Positions 26,643 through 34,896 of a stretch of 64,000 nucleotides of DNA are shown here, piece by piece (position 1 is the first letter of the stretch; each line of letters begins with the position of its first letter). The DNA lies in the NCBI GenBank assembly GCA_016719945.1, contig JADJYE010000035.1, positions 124,001-188,000 on the forward strand. Reading direction: 5' to 3'. The notes below the pieces were generated by a model that was not told the DNA's origin, did no database searches, and was given only the letters and a program-made list of their open reading frames with translations. Both the position numbers and the translations under genes were made by a program. Source of the DNA: Polyangiaceae bacterium (GTDB lineage Bacteria; Myxococcota_A; Polyangia; Polyangiales; Polyangiaceae).

Positions 26643-27275
26643 ATGCAGGTCACCGTCTACAACCTGAAGCGCGAAGAGGTCGGCAAGCTCGACCTCTCCG
26701 ACGAGGTCTTCGCCTCCGAGGTGAAGGACCATCTCTTCTACGAGGTCGTCAAGGCGCAGCTCGCGTCCCGTCGCGCCGGCACCAAGGCGACGAAGGAGCG
26801 GAGCGGCGTTCGGGGCTCCTCGAAGAAGCTCTACAAGCAGAAGGGCACCGGCCGCGCGCGCCAGGGCTCGATCCGCGCCCCGCACCACGCGGGCGGCGGC
26901 ATGGCCCACGCGCTCGAGCCGAAGGACTGGTCCTATCGTCCCCCGCGCAAGGTGCGCATCGCGGCCCTGAAGAGCGCGCTCTCCTTGTTCGCCAAGGAGA
27001 ACCGCCTCATCGTCGTCGACTCGCTCGAGCTGGCGGAGATCAAGACCAAGGCGCTCCTCGGCACGCTGGGGACGCTGAAGGCCGACAAGAAGGCGCTCGT
27101 CGTCGACGACAAGGCGAACGACAAGCTTCAGAAGTCCATCCGTAACGTGGAGGCGCACCAGTTCCTCCCGCCGGAGGGCGTCAACGTCTACGACCTGCTC
27201 CGCCACGACCACCTGATCGTGACGAAGGGCGCGGCCAAGGCGCTCGAGGCTCGCTGCCTCGGCACGGAGAAGTGA
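26643..27275 (+). CDS. rplD: 50S ribosomal protein L4
   Basis: 210 residues. It contains the L4 extended loop (KKLYKQKGTGRARQGSIRAP, then HHAGGGMAH) that reaches the peptide exit tunnel, and the C-terminal VYDLLRHDHLIVTK. The Shine-Dalgarno GGGAG lies right before the ATG. In many bacteria L4 binds its own leader RNA to repress the S10 operon; no such leader can be judged here since tuf and rpsJ precede. The gene follows rpsJ directly with no rplC between. The stop is adjacent to rplW. Confidence 0.97.
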   Translation: MQVTVYNLKREEVGKLDLSDEVFASEVKDHLFYEVVKAQLASRRAGTKATKERSGVRGSSKKLYKQKGTGRARQGSIRAPHHAGGGMAHALEPKDWSYRPPRKVRIAALKSALSLFAKENRLIVVDSLELAEIKTKALLGTLGTLKADKKALVVDDKANDKLQKSIRNVEAHQFLPPEGVNVYDLLRHDHLIVTKGAAKALEARCLGTEK

Positions 27276-27277
27276 CC

Positions 27278-27580
27278 ATGCTGCGAACCAGCGAGAACAT
27301 CATCAAGCGTCCCATCTTCATGACCGACAAGGCCACGCGCCTGAGTGAAGCTGAGAACAAGGTGATCTTCGAGGTCGCTCGCACGGCCAACAAGATCGAG
27401 ATCAGGAACGCCATCCAGAAGCTGTTCAACGTGACGGTGACTGACGTGAACACGTCGGTCCTCCGTGGCAAGGACAAGCGCATGGGCCGCGGTTACGCGA
27501 AGCTGCGCAACTGGAAGAAGGCGATCGTCTCCCTGAAGAAGGGCGACGAGATCAAGTTCTTCGACGACAAGGCGGAGTAG
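27278..27580 (+). CDS. rplW: 50S ribosomal protein L23
   Basis: 100 residues from ATG 27278, with GGAGAAG at good spacing; a GTG at 27272 overlapping the rplD stop is a less likely start. The motifs IIKRPIFMTDKATRL, NVTVTDVNTSVLRGK and RNWKKAIVSLKKGD fit L23. The protein sits at the tunnel exit and docks trigger factor and SRP. It is slightly longer than the E. coli form only at its C-terminus (FFDDKAE). It is part of the rpsJ-rplD-rplW-rplB-rpsS run. Confidence 0.95.
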   Translation: MLRTSENIIKRPIFMTDKATRLSEAENKVIFEVARTANKIEIRNAIQKLFNVTVTDVNTSVLRGKDKRMGRGYAKLRNWKKAIVSLKKGDEIKFFDDKAE

Positions 27581-27582
27581 CC

Positions 27583-28413
27583 ATGGGTATCAAATCGTTC
27601 AAGCCGACCTCGCCGGGCAGGCGCTTCTATTCCGTCAGCGACTTCAAGGAAATCACCCGAAGCACGCCGGAGAAGAAGCTCACCGACATCCAGACCTCGA
27701 CGGGCGGGCGCAACAACGCCGGCCGCATCACGTCGCGGTTCCGCGGCGGTGGGCACAAGCAGCGCTACCGCATCATCGACTTCAAGCGGAACAAGATCGG
27801 CGTGCCGGCGACGGTCGCGACGATCGAGTACGATCCGAACCGCACCGCGCGCATCGCCCTGCTCCACTACGCCGACGGCGAGAAGCGGTACATCCTCGCG
27901 CCCGACGGGCTCGCGGTGGGCCAGTCGATCGTCGCGAGCCGCAACGCCGACATCAAGGTCGGCAACTCGCTGACCCTGCGCTACATCCCGCCGGGCACGA
28001 CGATTCACAACGTCGAGCTCAAGAAGGGCAAGGGCGGTCAGCTCGTCCGCTCCGCCGGCGTCGCCGCGCAGCTCATGGCGAAGGACGGCGAGTGGGCTCA
28101 GGTCCGCCTGCCGAGCGGCGAGATCCGGCGCGTGCACTGCGAGTGCCGCGCGACGATCGGCCAGGTGTCGAACATCGAGCACGCGAACATCAGCCTGGGC
28201 AAGGCCGGCCGCACCCGCTGGCTCGGGAAGCGGCCTCACAACCGCGGCGTCACGATGAACCCGGTCGATCACCCGATGGGCGGCGGCGAAGGCCGCACCT
28301 CCGGCGGTCGTCACCCGTGCTCGCCGTGGGGCCAGCTCTCCAAGGGCCTCAAGACCCGCAACAACAAGCGCACCGACTCGATGATCGTGCGCCGTCGTAA
28401 CCAGAAGGGCTGA
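27583..28413 (+). CDS. rplB: 50S ribosomal protein L2
   Basis: 276 residues, normal length. It begins MGIKSFKPTSPGRRF and includes GGRNNAGRITSRFRGGGHKQ, RVHCECRATIGQVSN and the C-terminal peptidyl-transferase-centre loop GVTMNPVDHPMGGGEGR. L2 binds 23S rRNA and is needed for subunit joining. GGAG precedes the start, two bases after the rplW stop. Nothing unusual is seen. Confidence 0.97.
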   Translation: MGIKSFKPTSPGRRFYSVSDFKEITRSTPEKKLTDIQTSTGGRNNAGRITSRFRGGGHKQRYRIIDFKRNKIGVPATVATIEYDPNRTARIALLHYADGEKRYILAPDGLAVGQSIVASRNADIKVGNSLTLRYIPPGTTIHNVELKKGKGGQLVRSAGVAAQLMAKDGEWAQVRLPSGEIRRVHCECRATIGQVSNIEHANISLGKAGRTRWLGKRPHNRGVTMNPVDHPMGGGEGRTSGGRHPCSPWGQLSKGLKTRNNKRTDSMIVRRRNQKG

Positions 28414-28419
28414 TAGGTC

Positions 28420-28707
28420 ATGCCGCGAAGCGTAAAGAAGGGCCCGTTCGTCGACGGTCACCTCATGGAGAAGATCCTGGCTGCCCAGGGTCAGACGCCG
28501 AAGAAGGTCATCAAGACCTGGTCTCGCCGCAGCACCATCGTGCCCGAGGCAGTCACGCTCACGTTCGCCGTGCACAACGGCCGCAAGTTCGTCCCCGTGT
28601 TCGTCACGGAGAACATGGTCGGCCACAAGCTCGGCGAGTTCGCTCCGACCCGCACGTTCCACGGGCACTCGGGCGACAAGAAGGCCAAGGTCGGGGGCAA
28701 GAAGTAG
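28420..28707 (+). CDS. rpsS: 30S ribosomal protein S19
   Basis: 95 residues. MPRSVKKGPFVDGHL, KTWSRRSTIVPE, HNGRKFVPVFVTENMVGHKLGEF (shown here only as a landmark) and PTRTFHGH identify S19, a 30S head protein that pairs with S13. It begins six bases after rplB. It is the last gene of the ribosomal run: the rplV, rpsC, rplP genes that normally follow are absent and the next gene is a kinase 411 bases on. Confidence 0.97.
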   Translation: MPRSVKKGPFVDGHLMEKILAAQGQTPKKVIKTWSRRSTIVPEAVTLTFAVHNGRKFVPVFVTENMVGHKLGEFAPTRTFHGHSGDKKAKVGGKK

Positions 28708-28729
28708 CTCCCGCTCTTTCGTGATGCCG

Positions 28730-28759
28730 AGAGCCGGTGGCCGAGAGGTCGCCGGCTCT
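28730..28759 (+). terminator. Possible weak terminator after rpsS
   Basis: An 8-bp stem AGAGCCGG/CCGGCTCT with a 14-base loop, 23 bases after the rpsS stop. The T-tract is only TT, so it would need Rho or be partial. Confidence 0.4.
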
Positions 28760-28923
28760 TCGCGTTGGTGGCTCGGGGTCTTGACACCCCGCGTCGCGCA
28801 GCTGGAGCGGCTCACGTGGTCGGTCGGCTCTCCTTGGCTTGCCGCCCGAGGGGGTGGGCTCGCGTACTCGGTCGGCCGGGGACCCCTCGCCTGCGGCGCG
28901 TAGGGAGCTCGTGCGGGCTCCCC

Positions 28924-28946
28924 AGTCACCCGCTGCGCGGGTGACT
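28924..28946. repeat. Perfect 9-bp inverted repeat
   Basis: AGTCACCCG and CGGGTGACT flank the five bases CTGCG. The repeat is about 170 bases upstream of the kinase start. It could be an operator, a transcript hairpin or a dispersed repeat element; only one copy was seen in the window. Confidence 0.5.
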
Positions 28947-29118
28947 GCCCGCCCGAGAACCAGGCCCGATCCTCCTCGACGCGCCTCCGGCTCGCCCCGG
29001 CCGCCCTGTGCGCGCGAGCCCCTCGCCCCCGGGCTGCGCGCTCGCACGCCAGGACCGGCCGCGGCGCGTAGACAGCGAAGGGCGGAGCGGGCACGTTGTC
29101 GTCCGGGGGGGAGATGAG

Positions 29119-31026
29119 ATGTCGTCCGCGGGGGCCGTGCGCGCCGTTCACGCGACGGGGCTGGGGATCTCGAGGGTCTCCGCCTTCGATGCGTTCTGGG
29201 AGACATTGACGCCCGAGCTGCGGGCGGCGAACGCGAGCTCGACGTTCGGGCGAGCTGCCACGCAGGCGGTCCCGTCGTCACCCCTTCCCCTCGAGGCGCT
29301 GCCTCTCGTCGACGTGACCTCGAGCGGCGACATCGCGCTCGGCGAGCTGCTCGGTGAGGGAGGCATGGGCGTCGTTCATGTCGGCTGGCAGCGCGCCTTG
29401 TCGCGTGAGGTCGCGGTCAAGGTCGCGAGGCGCGAGCTCGCCGCAGACGAGCGCGCGAGGTCGATCTTGTTGATGGAGGCTGCGCTCGCGGGGGCGCTCG
29501 AGCACCCCAACATCATCCCGGTGCACCTGCTCGGCCGCGACTCGACGGGCAGTCCGGTCATGGTGATGAAGCGTGTGGTGGGCGAGCCCTGGTCTGCGCT
29601 GATCCGCGACGACGATCACCCCGCGTGGACGACGTTCACGTCGCTGTCGAGCGACCGACTCCGCTCGCACCTCGAGATCCTCATGCAGGTCTCGAACGCC
29701 GTGAGCTTCGCGCACGCTCGTGGCGTGATTCACCGCGACATCAAGCCGGACAACGTCCTGGTCGGCGCGTTCGGCGAGGTCCAGCTCGCCGACTGGGGCA
29801 TCTCCGCGCGCGTCGCAGAGCTCCGCTTCGAAGGGGCGCTCGGGACGCCCGAGCTGATGGCGCCCGAGCTGGTCGATGGCGCGATCCCGCAGGGCCCCTG
29901 GACCGACGTCTACCTGCTCGGCGCGTCCCTTCATACCGTGCTCGCTCGAGCGCCGCGCCACCGCGGCGCGACGCTGCGTGAGGTGCTCGCCGCCGCGTGG
30001 GCCTCGGAGGCGGTCGACTACCCCCCGAGCGTCCCCGTCGAGCTCGCCCAGCTGGCGAATCGCGCCACGGCGCGAGACCCCGCCGCGAGGCTCTCCTCTG
30101 CCGTCGAGTTCCGCAGGGCGCTGTCCGACTTCCTGCAGCACAGAGCGTCGGCCTCTCTGGCAGAGTCGGCGCGGCAGCGGCTCGACGACCGGCCGCGGGA
30201 CCTGGCCACGGCGGAGCAGATCGACCAGGCCTGCCGGATCGCGCGCGAGTCCCGGTTCGGCTTCATGACGGCGCTGCGCGATTGGCCTGAGAACGCGGCG
30301 GCCCAGGACGGGCTGCGCGCGGCCGTCTCGGTGCTCATCGACGTCGACATCGCGCGCGGCAATCCACAGGGCGCGCGCGCCTTGCTCAGCGAGCTGACGC
30401 CACCGAGCCCGTCCATCGAGGCGCGTGTCGCGGACCTCGAGCGGGCCGCGGAGCGACGCGCGCGCGAAGAGGCTGGGCTGCGTGAGCTGGCCCGGGACCT
30501 CGACCCGAGCGTGACGTCGCGGGCGCGCATGGTGTTCGTGCTGCTCGTCGTGGTCATGGGGGTGGGTCTGCTCGTGCTGTCTTGGCGGGACGGTGCCGCC
30601 GCGACGGGCGAGCGGGCCCAGGCGCAGCGGCTCGTGCTCATCGCGGCAGGGCTCGTCGCGGCGGAGGGCGCCCTGGTCGTGCTCGTTCGCCGCCGCCTGC
30701 TCAAGAACGCGTTCGGCCGGCGGGCATCGGTCGCCCTCCTGTCGACGATGGTCGGCATCTTCGCGAACCGCTGCCTCGGTCTGCTGGACGGGCGACCCGT
30801 CGCGGCCACCTTGCGCTCCGACATGCTGCTCTGCGCGCTCGGCTTCTGCCTGCTAGGGGTGTTCTCGGCGCGCGTGTGGCTCCTGGGCGCGACCCTGCTG
30901 TTGCTCGGGGCCGTCGCGACGCTCGGCTGGCCAGAGCGCGCGGGGGACCTGTTCGGGGTCGTCGCGATCCTCGCCCTCGCGCTGGTCGCCGTGCTCGAGC
31001 GCCGCCGACAGTCCGCTCTGCGCTGA
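29119..31026 (+). CDS. Ser/Thr protein kinase with multi-pass membrane C-terminus
   Basis: 635 residues from ATG 29119, which follows GGGGGGGAG; the frame is open to 29008 but that part looks non-coding. Kinase motifs: GEGGMGVVHVG, Lys101, HRDIKPDN (205-212), DWG at 225-227 instead of DFG, and APE (248-250). A helical linker follows (~350-480). The C-terminal ~150 residues have about five or six hydrophobic helices, a membrane module of unknown role. The catalytic Lys, His-Arg-Asp and Asp225 are present, so activity is plausible despite the Phe-to-Trp change. Cytoplasmic signalling with an embedded tail is likely. It follows the ribosomal run. Confidence 0.88.
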   Translation: MSSAGAVRAVHATGLGISRVSAFDAFWETLTPELRAANASSTFGRAATQAVPSSPLPLEALPLVDVTSSGDIALGELLGEGGMGVVHVGWQRALSREVAVKVARRELAADERARSILLMEAALAGALEHPNIIPVHLLGRDSTGSPVMVMKRVVGEPWSALIRDDDHPAWTTFTSLSSDRLRSHLEILMQVSNAVSFAHARGVIHRDIKPDNVLVGAFGEVQLADWGISARVAELRFEGALGTPELMAPELVDGAIPQGPWTDVYLLGASLHTVLARAPRHRGATLREVLAAAWASEAVDYPPSVPVELAQLANRATARDPAARLSSAVEFRRALSDFLQHRASASLAESARQRLDDRPRDLATAEQIDQACRIARESRFGFMTALRDWPENAAAQDGLRAAVSVLIDVDIARGNPQGARALLSELTPPSPSIEARVADLERAAERRAREEAGLRELARDLDPSVTSRARMVFVLLVVVMGVGLLVLSWRDGAAATGERAQAQRLVLIAAGLVAAEGALVVLVRRRLLKNAFGRRASVALLSTMVGIFANRCLGLLDGRPVAATLRSDMLLCALGFCLLGVFSARVWLLGATLLLLGAVATLGWPERAGDLFGVVAILALALVAVLERRRQSALR

Positions 31027-31121
31027 GCGCCAATGGGTGCCCAGCGCCTCGCCCCGACCTGGCAAGCCAGGCGAGCGTCTGAGGCTTCTCAGATCGTACC
31101 GGCCCGTCTAGCCTCCGGCCC

Positions 31122-31775
31122 ATGCAACAGCCTCCGGGTTATCCGCCGGGTCCGCCTGGCTATGGTCAGGGTCCTCAGCAAGGGTGGGGGCCGCAACAAG
31201 GGGGGCCTGCCGGGTACGGCGCACCCCAGGGCGCGCCGCAAGGGTATGGGCAGCCCCAAGGGTATGGCCCGCCTCAAGGTGGCTATGGTCCGCCGCCGGC
31301 AATGGCAGCCGCGGCCGCCGGTCCGGCGCCGAAGACCGGCGTGAAGATGAGCGCGGGCCTCTACCTGGTGTTCATGATCGGAGGCCCTTTCATCGGGGCC
31401 CTGCTCACCGCCTGGGGCGCGACCGACAGCAAGGTCACCGAGCTCTTGATGTTCTCGTGGATCCCGTTCGTGTTCGGCGCGATCGCGAACTACGTCTTCA
31501 TCTACAAGCAGTGGAAAGCGATCAACGACGGGCAGGCGCGCACCACGCCCGGCAAGGCGATCGGCCTGCTGTTCATCCCGCTCTTCAACATCTACTGGAT
31601 CCTCAACATCTTCTTTGGCTGGCCCACCGACTACAATAAGTACCTCAAGCGCTATGGCATCCAGGCGCCCGAGCTCTCACAGGGGCTGTGGATCGGCGCG
31701 CTCTTCTTCGCGCCCTTGCACATCTGGGTCGTGCTGAAGACCTGCAAGGCCGTCAACGCGCTGCCTTCCACCTGA
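31122..31775 (+). CDS. Small integral membrane protein with Gly/Pro/Gln-rich N-terminus
   Basis: 217 residues. The first ~70 are built from imperfect PQGYG/GPPQGGYG repeats, as in many cytoplasmic-tail regions of membrane proteins. Three or four hydrophobic helices follow: YLVFMIGGPFIGALLTAW, FSWIPFVFGAIANYVFIY, IGLLFIPLFNIYWILNIFF and LWIGALFFAPLHIWVVL. Between them is a conserved-looking loop, KQWKAINDGQARTTPGKA. Similar helices with this loop occur in uncharacterised membrane proteins of planctomycetes and myxobacteria, as I recall. No transport or enzyme motif is visible. It converges with the phosphatase gene with a one-base gap. Confidence 0.78.
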   Translation: MQQPPGYPPGPPGYGQGPQQGWGPQQGGPAGYGAPQGAPQGYGQPQGYGPPQGGYGPPPAMAAAAAGPAPKTGVKMSAGLYLVFMIGGPFIGALLTAWGATDSKVTELLMFSWIPFVFGAIANYVFIYKQWKAINDGQARTTPGKAIGLLFIPLFNIYWILNIFFGWPTDYNKYLKRYGIQAPELSQGLWIGALFFAPLHIWVVLKTCKAVNALPST

Positions 31776-31776
31776 G

Positions 31777-32361
31777 CTACCCGGGAGACGCCGGCTCGTG
31801 GCAGAACGCGAGCACCATCGCGCGCTGCTCGGGCGTCTCCGGGGAGGGCAGGTGTCGCCGCTCGCGATCCGCGATTCGAAGGCGATCGAGGACGTCGAGC
31901 ACGTCATCGCGCCGGGCGAGGCCTCGCCTCAAGAGCCAGCATCCGACGACCGTCCCGGTCCGTCCTAGGCCGCCGAGGCAGTGGAGGTAGACGGGGAGGT
32001 CTTGGTCGAGCGAGCGATCGATGGTGTCCAAGATGTGCTCCAGCGTCTCGTTTGTGGGGACCGATACGTCTCGGATCGCGTGCCGAATGTGCTTCGCCCC
32101 CTCTTCGAGCGCGTCCCCGTAGCGCACGAGCGGCACCCCCTGGTGTGACTCGCCGGCCTCGGTCAGGTCCACGAAGGTCCGCAGCCCTGCCTGGTACAGC
32201 TCGCGCGCGCGCTGCGTCCCAGCGCCGGGCTCGGGGCTTCCCGGATAGGCGCCAGCGAGCAGTCGCCCCTCGACGACCCAATAGCAGCGGTCCGTCGGGG
32301 GATGCGCGCCCGGGCCTGCTAGCCGAAGCGGAGAGGTCGTGCTCGAGCTCGAGTCCTTCAC
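31777..32361 (-). CDS. Cys-based protein phosphatase (dual-specificity/PTP superfamily)
   Basis: 194 residues from GTG at 32361; the open frame upstream is Arg/Ala-rich shadow. The catalytic loop HCLGGLGRTG fits HCxxGxxRT with Cys128 and Arg134, preceded by VYL and followed by a helix, as in the PTP fold. An N-terminal segment, CYWVVEGRLLAGAYPGS, is typical of bacterial dual-specificity-like phosphatases. VDLTEAGE may contribute the general-acid loop. It should dephosphorylate phosphotyrosine or possibly Ser/Thr or lipids. There is no signal peptide. It lies between a membrane protein and a Cys-rich lipoprotein and about 750 bases after the kinase, so it could counter it. Confidence 0.87.
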   Translation of the reverse strand: MKDSSSSTTSPLRLAGPGAHPPTDRCYWVVEGRLLAGAYPGSPEPGAGTQRARELYQAGLRTFVDLTEAGESHQGVPLVRYGDALEEGAKHIRHAIRDVSVPTNETLEHILDTIDRSLDQDLPVYLHCLGGLGRTGTVVGCWLLRRGLARRDDVLDVLDRLRIADRERRHLPSPETPEQRAMVLAFCHEPASPG

Positions 32362-32383
32362 GTTGGGCGCGGCGTCAGGTCGT

Positions 32384-33037
32384 TCAGCGAGCCCGCGCGT
32401 GGATCGTGCGCCCCGTGCAGGCGGGATCCCTCGCGCCGCGCGCGTAGGCGACGCAGCGTCCCTCCTCGCAACGCGGCGGCTCGGCGAGCATGTTCGCGCA
32501 GCCGTCCTTGCACTCGTTCTTTGCGCCCCACGAGTACCATTGCTTGTTGACGGCGCCATAGCGGCAGCTGTTCACGCAGTCTTCGGCCTTCGAACAACGG
32601 TGAGCGGGGCCAGGCCCCGGGATCGGTTCGTCGTTCTTCCCGGTGCACTCGGGGGACGGCTTCCCCTGGAAGTACGCCACGCAGCGGCTCGCTTCGCAGC
32701 GGGCGGGCTCGGTCCCCTTGCTCGTGCAGCCATCCTCGCAAGCCTCACCCCCGGGGTAGGTCGCCTCGAGCCACGCGAGCGAGACAGCGCCATGCCGGCA
32801 GCTGTTAGCGCAGTCGCTGGCGACGCTGCAGCTGAACCGCTCGGGAGGAGGCGCCGGCGCGACCGCCGACAGCTTGGGGAGCGCGTCCGCGGAGGGCGCC
32901 GCGCTGGCTCGGGCCTGCGCGCTCGTCGCGGCGCTCGTCGCGGCGCTCGTCGCCGCCGCGCCGGGCGGCTCGACCGAGGGCGAGCACCCGAGCCACAAGG
33001 CGGGCAAGACGAACCGAGCTACCTTCCGAAGAGACAT
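32384..33037 (-). CDS. Lipoprotein with two Cys-rich repeats
   Basis: 217 residues with a lipoprotein signal (LWLGC near residue 18). A low-complexity ATSAATSAATSA linker follows. The rest consists of two tandem units of about 65 residues, each with eight cysteines in the same order: CSVASDCANSC / CSKAEDCVNSC, CEDGC / CKDGC, RCEASRCVAY / RCEEGRCVAY and PECTG / PACTG. The cysteines probably form disulfides outside the cytoplasm. It may be a surface-binding or enzyme-inhibitor-type domain, but no known family is recognised. It lies 22 bases upstream of the phosphatase on the same strand and diverges from the redox operon. Confidence 0.8.
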   Translation of the reverse strand: MSLRKVARFVLPALWLGCSPSVEPPGAAATSAATSAATSAQARASAAPSADALPKLSAVAPAPPPERFSCSVASDCANSCRHGAVSLAWLEATYPGGEACEDGCTSKGTEPARCEASRCVAYFQGKPSPECTGKNDEPIPGPGPAHRCSKAEDCVNSCRYGAVNKQWYSWGAKNECKDGCANMLAEPPRCEEGRCVAYARGARDPACTGRTIHARAR

Positions 33038-33259
33038 GGCTGCTCAGCCTATCCGAGGTTCGAGATCCACCATGAGGGCGCTGCGACATCGGCTCCTTCG
33101 CGCGTCCCACCGCCCTTCCGCCGGCGGCGCGCCGCCATTCTTGCGCCCAGCGAAGCGCTTGCGCCAAAGGGGGGCCGCGTGGCGCACAAACATCCAGAAA
33201 CTACAGCCAAAAACCCTCAAAATGGAGCGGCCCAACGGTTGCAACGGAGGGCGGCGACG

Positions 33260-34894
33260 ATGACCTCGAGAGGCGATCTCACCGGCCAGCCGGACCTCAC
33301 CCACGCGCACCCGATGCGTCCGCTCCACGCGCGACGGCCCGAGTACGTGGACCTGCTTCCACCGTGCAACGAGGCCTGCCCCGCGGGGGAAGATATCCAA
33401 GGGTGGCTCGCGCTCGCGCAGGCGGGCCGGTACGAGGAGGCCTTTCAGCACCTCGTCCGTGACAACCCGCTGCCCGCGATCCACGGCAGGGTCTGCTACC
33501 ACCCGTGTGAGTCGCGATGTAACCGGGCCGAGCTGGACACCTCGGTCTCGATCCACGCGGTCGAGCGCTTCCTGGGAGACCGCGCGCTCGCCGAGGGGTG
33601 GCGCCTCTCGCCAGGCGCGGCGACCGGCAAGCGCGTCCTCATCGTCGGCGCGGGGCCGAGCGGCCTCTCCGCGGCCCACCAGCTCAGACGGCTCGGCCAC
33701 GACGTGGAGGTCCGAGACGCAGGCCCGGTCGCCGGCGGCATGATGTGCTTCGGGATCCCCGCGTACAGACTCCCCCGGGCGGTCATCCGAGGCGAGGTCG
33801 CGCGAATCGAGGCCATGGGGGCCCGCGTCGTCCTCAACCACAAGGTGGAGGACGTGCTTCGCGCGAAGGACGAGGGCTCGTTCGACGCGGTCTTCCTCGC
33901 CATCGGCGCTCACATCGGGAAGAAGACCGATATCCCCGCGCGAGATGCGGGGAAGGTGCTCGACGCGCTCAGCCTGCTCGCGAGCGTGGCGAGAGGTGAC
34001 GCTCCCAAGCTGGGGCGGCGGGTCGCCATCTATGGCGGCGGCAACACCGCGATGGACGCCGCGCGCGTCGTCAAGAGACTCGGCTACGAGCCGCTCATCA
34101 TCTACCGGCGCGATCGAGAGCACATGCCGGCGCACCCCTTCGAGGCCGACGAGGCCATCGAGGAGGGGGTGATGGTGCACTGGCTCAGGACCATCAAGGC
34201 CATCGAGGGCTCCGCGTTCACGGTCGAAGAGATGGAGCTCGACGCACAGGGCAGGGCGTGCCCCACGGGGCGAACCGAGACCCTCGAGGCAGACGCCCTC
34301 GTGCTCGCCCTGGGGCAAGACGTCGACACGGAGCTGCTTCGGCGTGTCCCCGGCGTCGAGCTCCAGAAAGACGGCGTGGTCAAGGTCGGGCCCGATCTGA
34401 TGACGGGCCACCCCGGGATCTTCGCGGGCGGCGATATGGTCCCGTCCGAGCGAACCGTGACGATCGCGGTCGGCCACGGCAAGAAGGCGGCCCGCGCCAT
34501 CGACGCGTTCCTGCGGGGAGAGCAACATCGGCCGCGGGAGAAGGCCCGGGTGGTCGGCTTCCGCGACCTCCACGTCTGGTACTCGACGGAGGCAGACCGC
34601 ACCGTGCAGCCTCACCTCGAGGGCCCGCGCCGCATCGAGAGCTTCGACGAGATCGTCGGGGGGCTCAGCGAGCCCGCGGCGACGTTCGAGGCCAAGCGCT
34701 GCCTCTCGTGCGGAAACTGCTACGAGTGCGACGGCTGCCTCGGGGCGTGCCCCTCCGGCGCCGTGATCAAGCTCGGCCGCGGGAGCCGCTATCGCTTCGA
34801 CTATGACCGCTGCACGGGCTGCGCGGTGTGCGCCGAGCAGTGCCCGGTGGACGCCATTCGCATGAGCCCGGCGCCCACCACGGAGGGGCGATAG
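33260..34894 (+). CDS. GltD-like NAD(P)H/ferredoxin flavoprotein with Fe-S domains
   Basis: 544 residues from ATG 33260, preceded by GGAGG. The N-terminal Fe-S helical domain has CNEACPAG and CYHPCESRC. FAD binds at VGAGPSG (~128) and the pyridine nucleotide at YGGGNTAMDAARV (~256). The C-terminal domain adds two ferredoxin-like clusters (CLSCGNCYECDGCLGACPSG and CTGCAVCAEQCP), starting near 480. This is the glutamate-synthase small-subunit fold with a bacterial ferredoxin tail. It should shuttle electrons between NAD(P)H and ferredoxin. It is followed by nifJ after two bases and then a DHOD-like gene, a set that fits a pyruvate-oxidising electron-transfer system. Confidence 0.88.
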   Translation: MTSRGDLTGQPDLTHAHPMRPLHARRPEYVDLLPPCNEACPAGEDIQGWLALAQAGRYEEAFQHLVRDNPLPAIHGRVCYHPCESRCNRAELDTSVSIHAVERFLGDRALAEGWRLSPGAATGKRVLIVGAGPSGLSAAHQLRRLGHDVEVRDAGPVAGGMMCFGIPAYRLPRAVIRGEVARIEAMGARVVLNHKVEDVLRAKDEGSFDAVFLAIGAHIGKKTDIPARDAGKVLDALSLLASVARGDAPKLGRRVAIYGGGNTAMDAARVVKRLGYEPLIIYRRDREHMPAHPFEADEAIEEGVMVHWLRTIKAIEGSAFTVEEMELDAQGRACPTGRTETLEADALVLALGQDVDTELLRRVPGVELQKDGVVKVGPDLMTGHPGIFAGGDMVPSERTVTIAVGHGKKAARAIDAFLRGEQHRPREKARVVGFRDLHVWYSTEADRTVQPHLEGPRRIESFDEIVGGLSEPAATFEAKRCLSCGNCYECDGCLGACPSGAVIKLGRGSRYRFDYDRCTGCAVCAEQCPVDAIRMSPAPTTEGR

Positions 34895-34896
34895 CC

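Larger units (their letters stand above)
28708..29118. other. Gene-free stretch between rpsS and a kinase
   Basis: These 411 bases hold no convincing gene; open frames here have shadow-type composition. A hairpin with an 8-bp stem (AGAGCCGG/CCGGCTCT, 28730-28759) follows rpsS and could help end transcription, but has only two T after it. The rest is extremely GC-rich. It contains one perfect inverted repeat, listed separately, and imperfect GCGCGCGAGCCC/GGGCTGCGCGC arms near 29020. Confidence 0.5.

Noticed and set aside
28781..28803. Promoter from TTGACA at 28781
   Set aside because: No TA...T hexamer follows at 16-18 bases.
32339..33259. Longer start for the GltD-like flavoprotein
   Set aside because: The extra residues overlap the phosphatase and Cys-rich lipoprotein genes on the other strand; a Shine-Dalgarno precedes ATG 33260.
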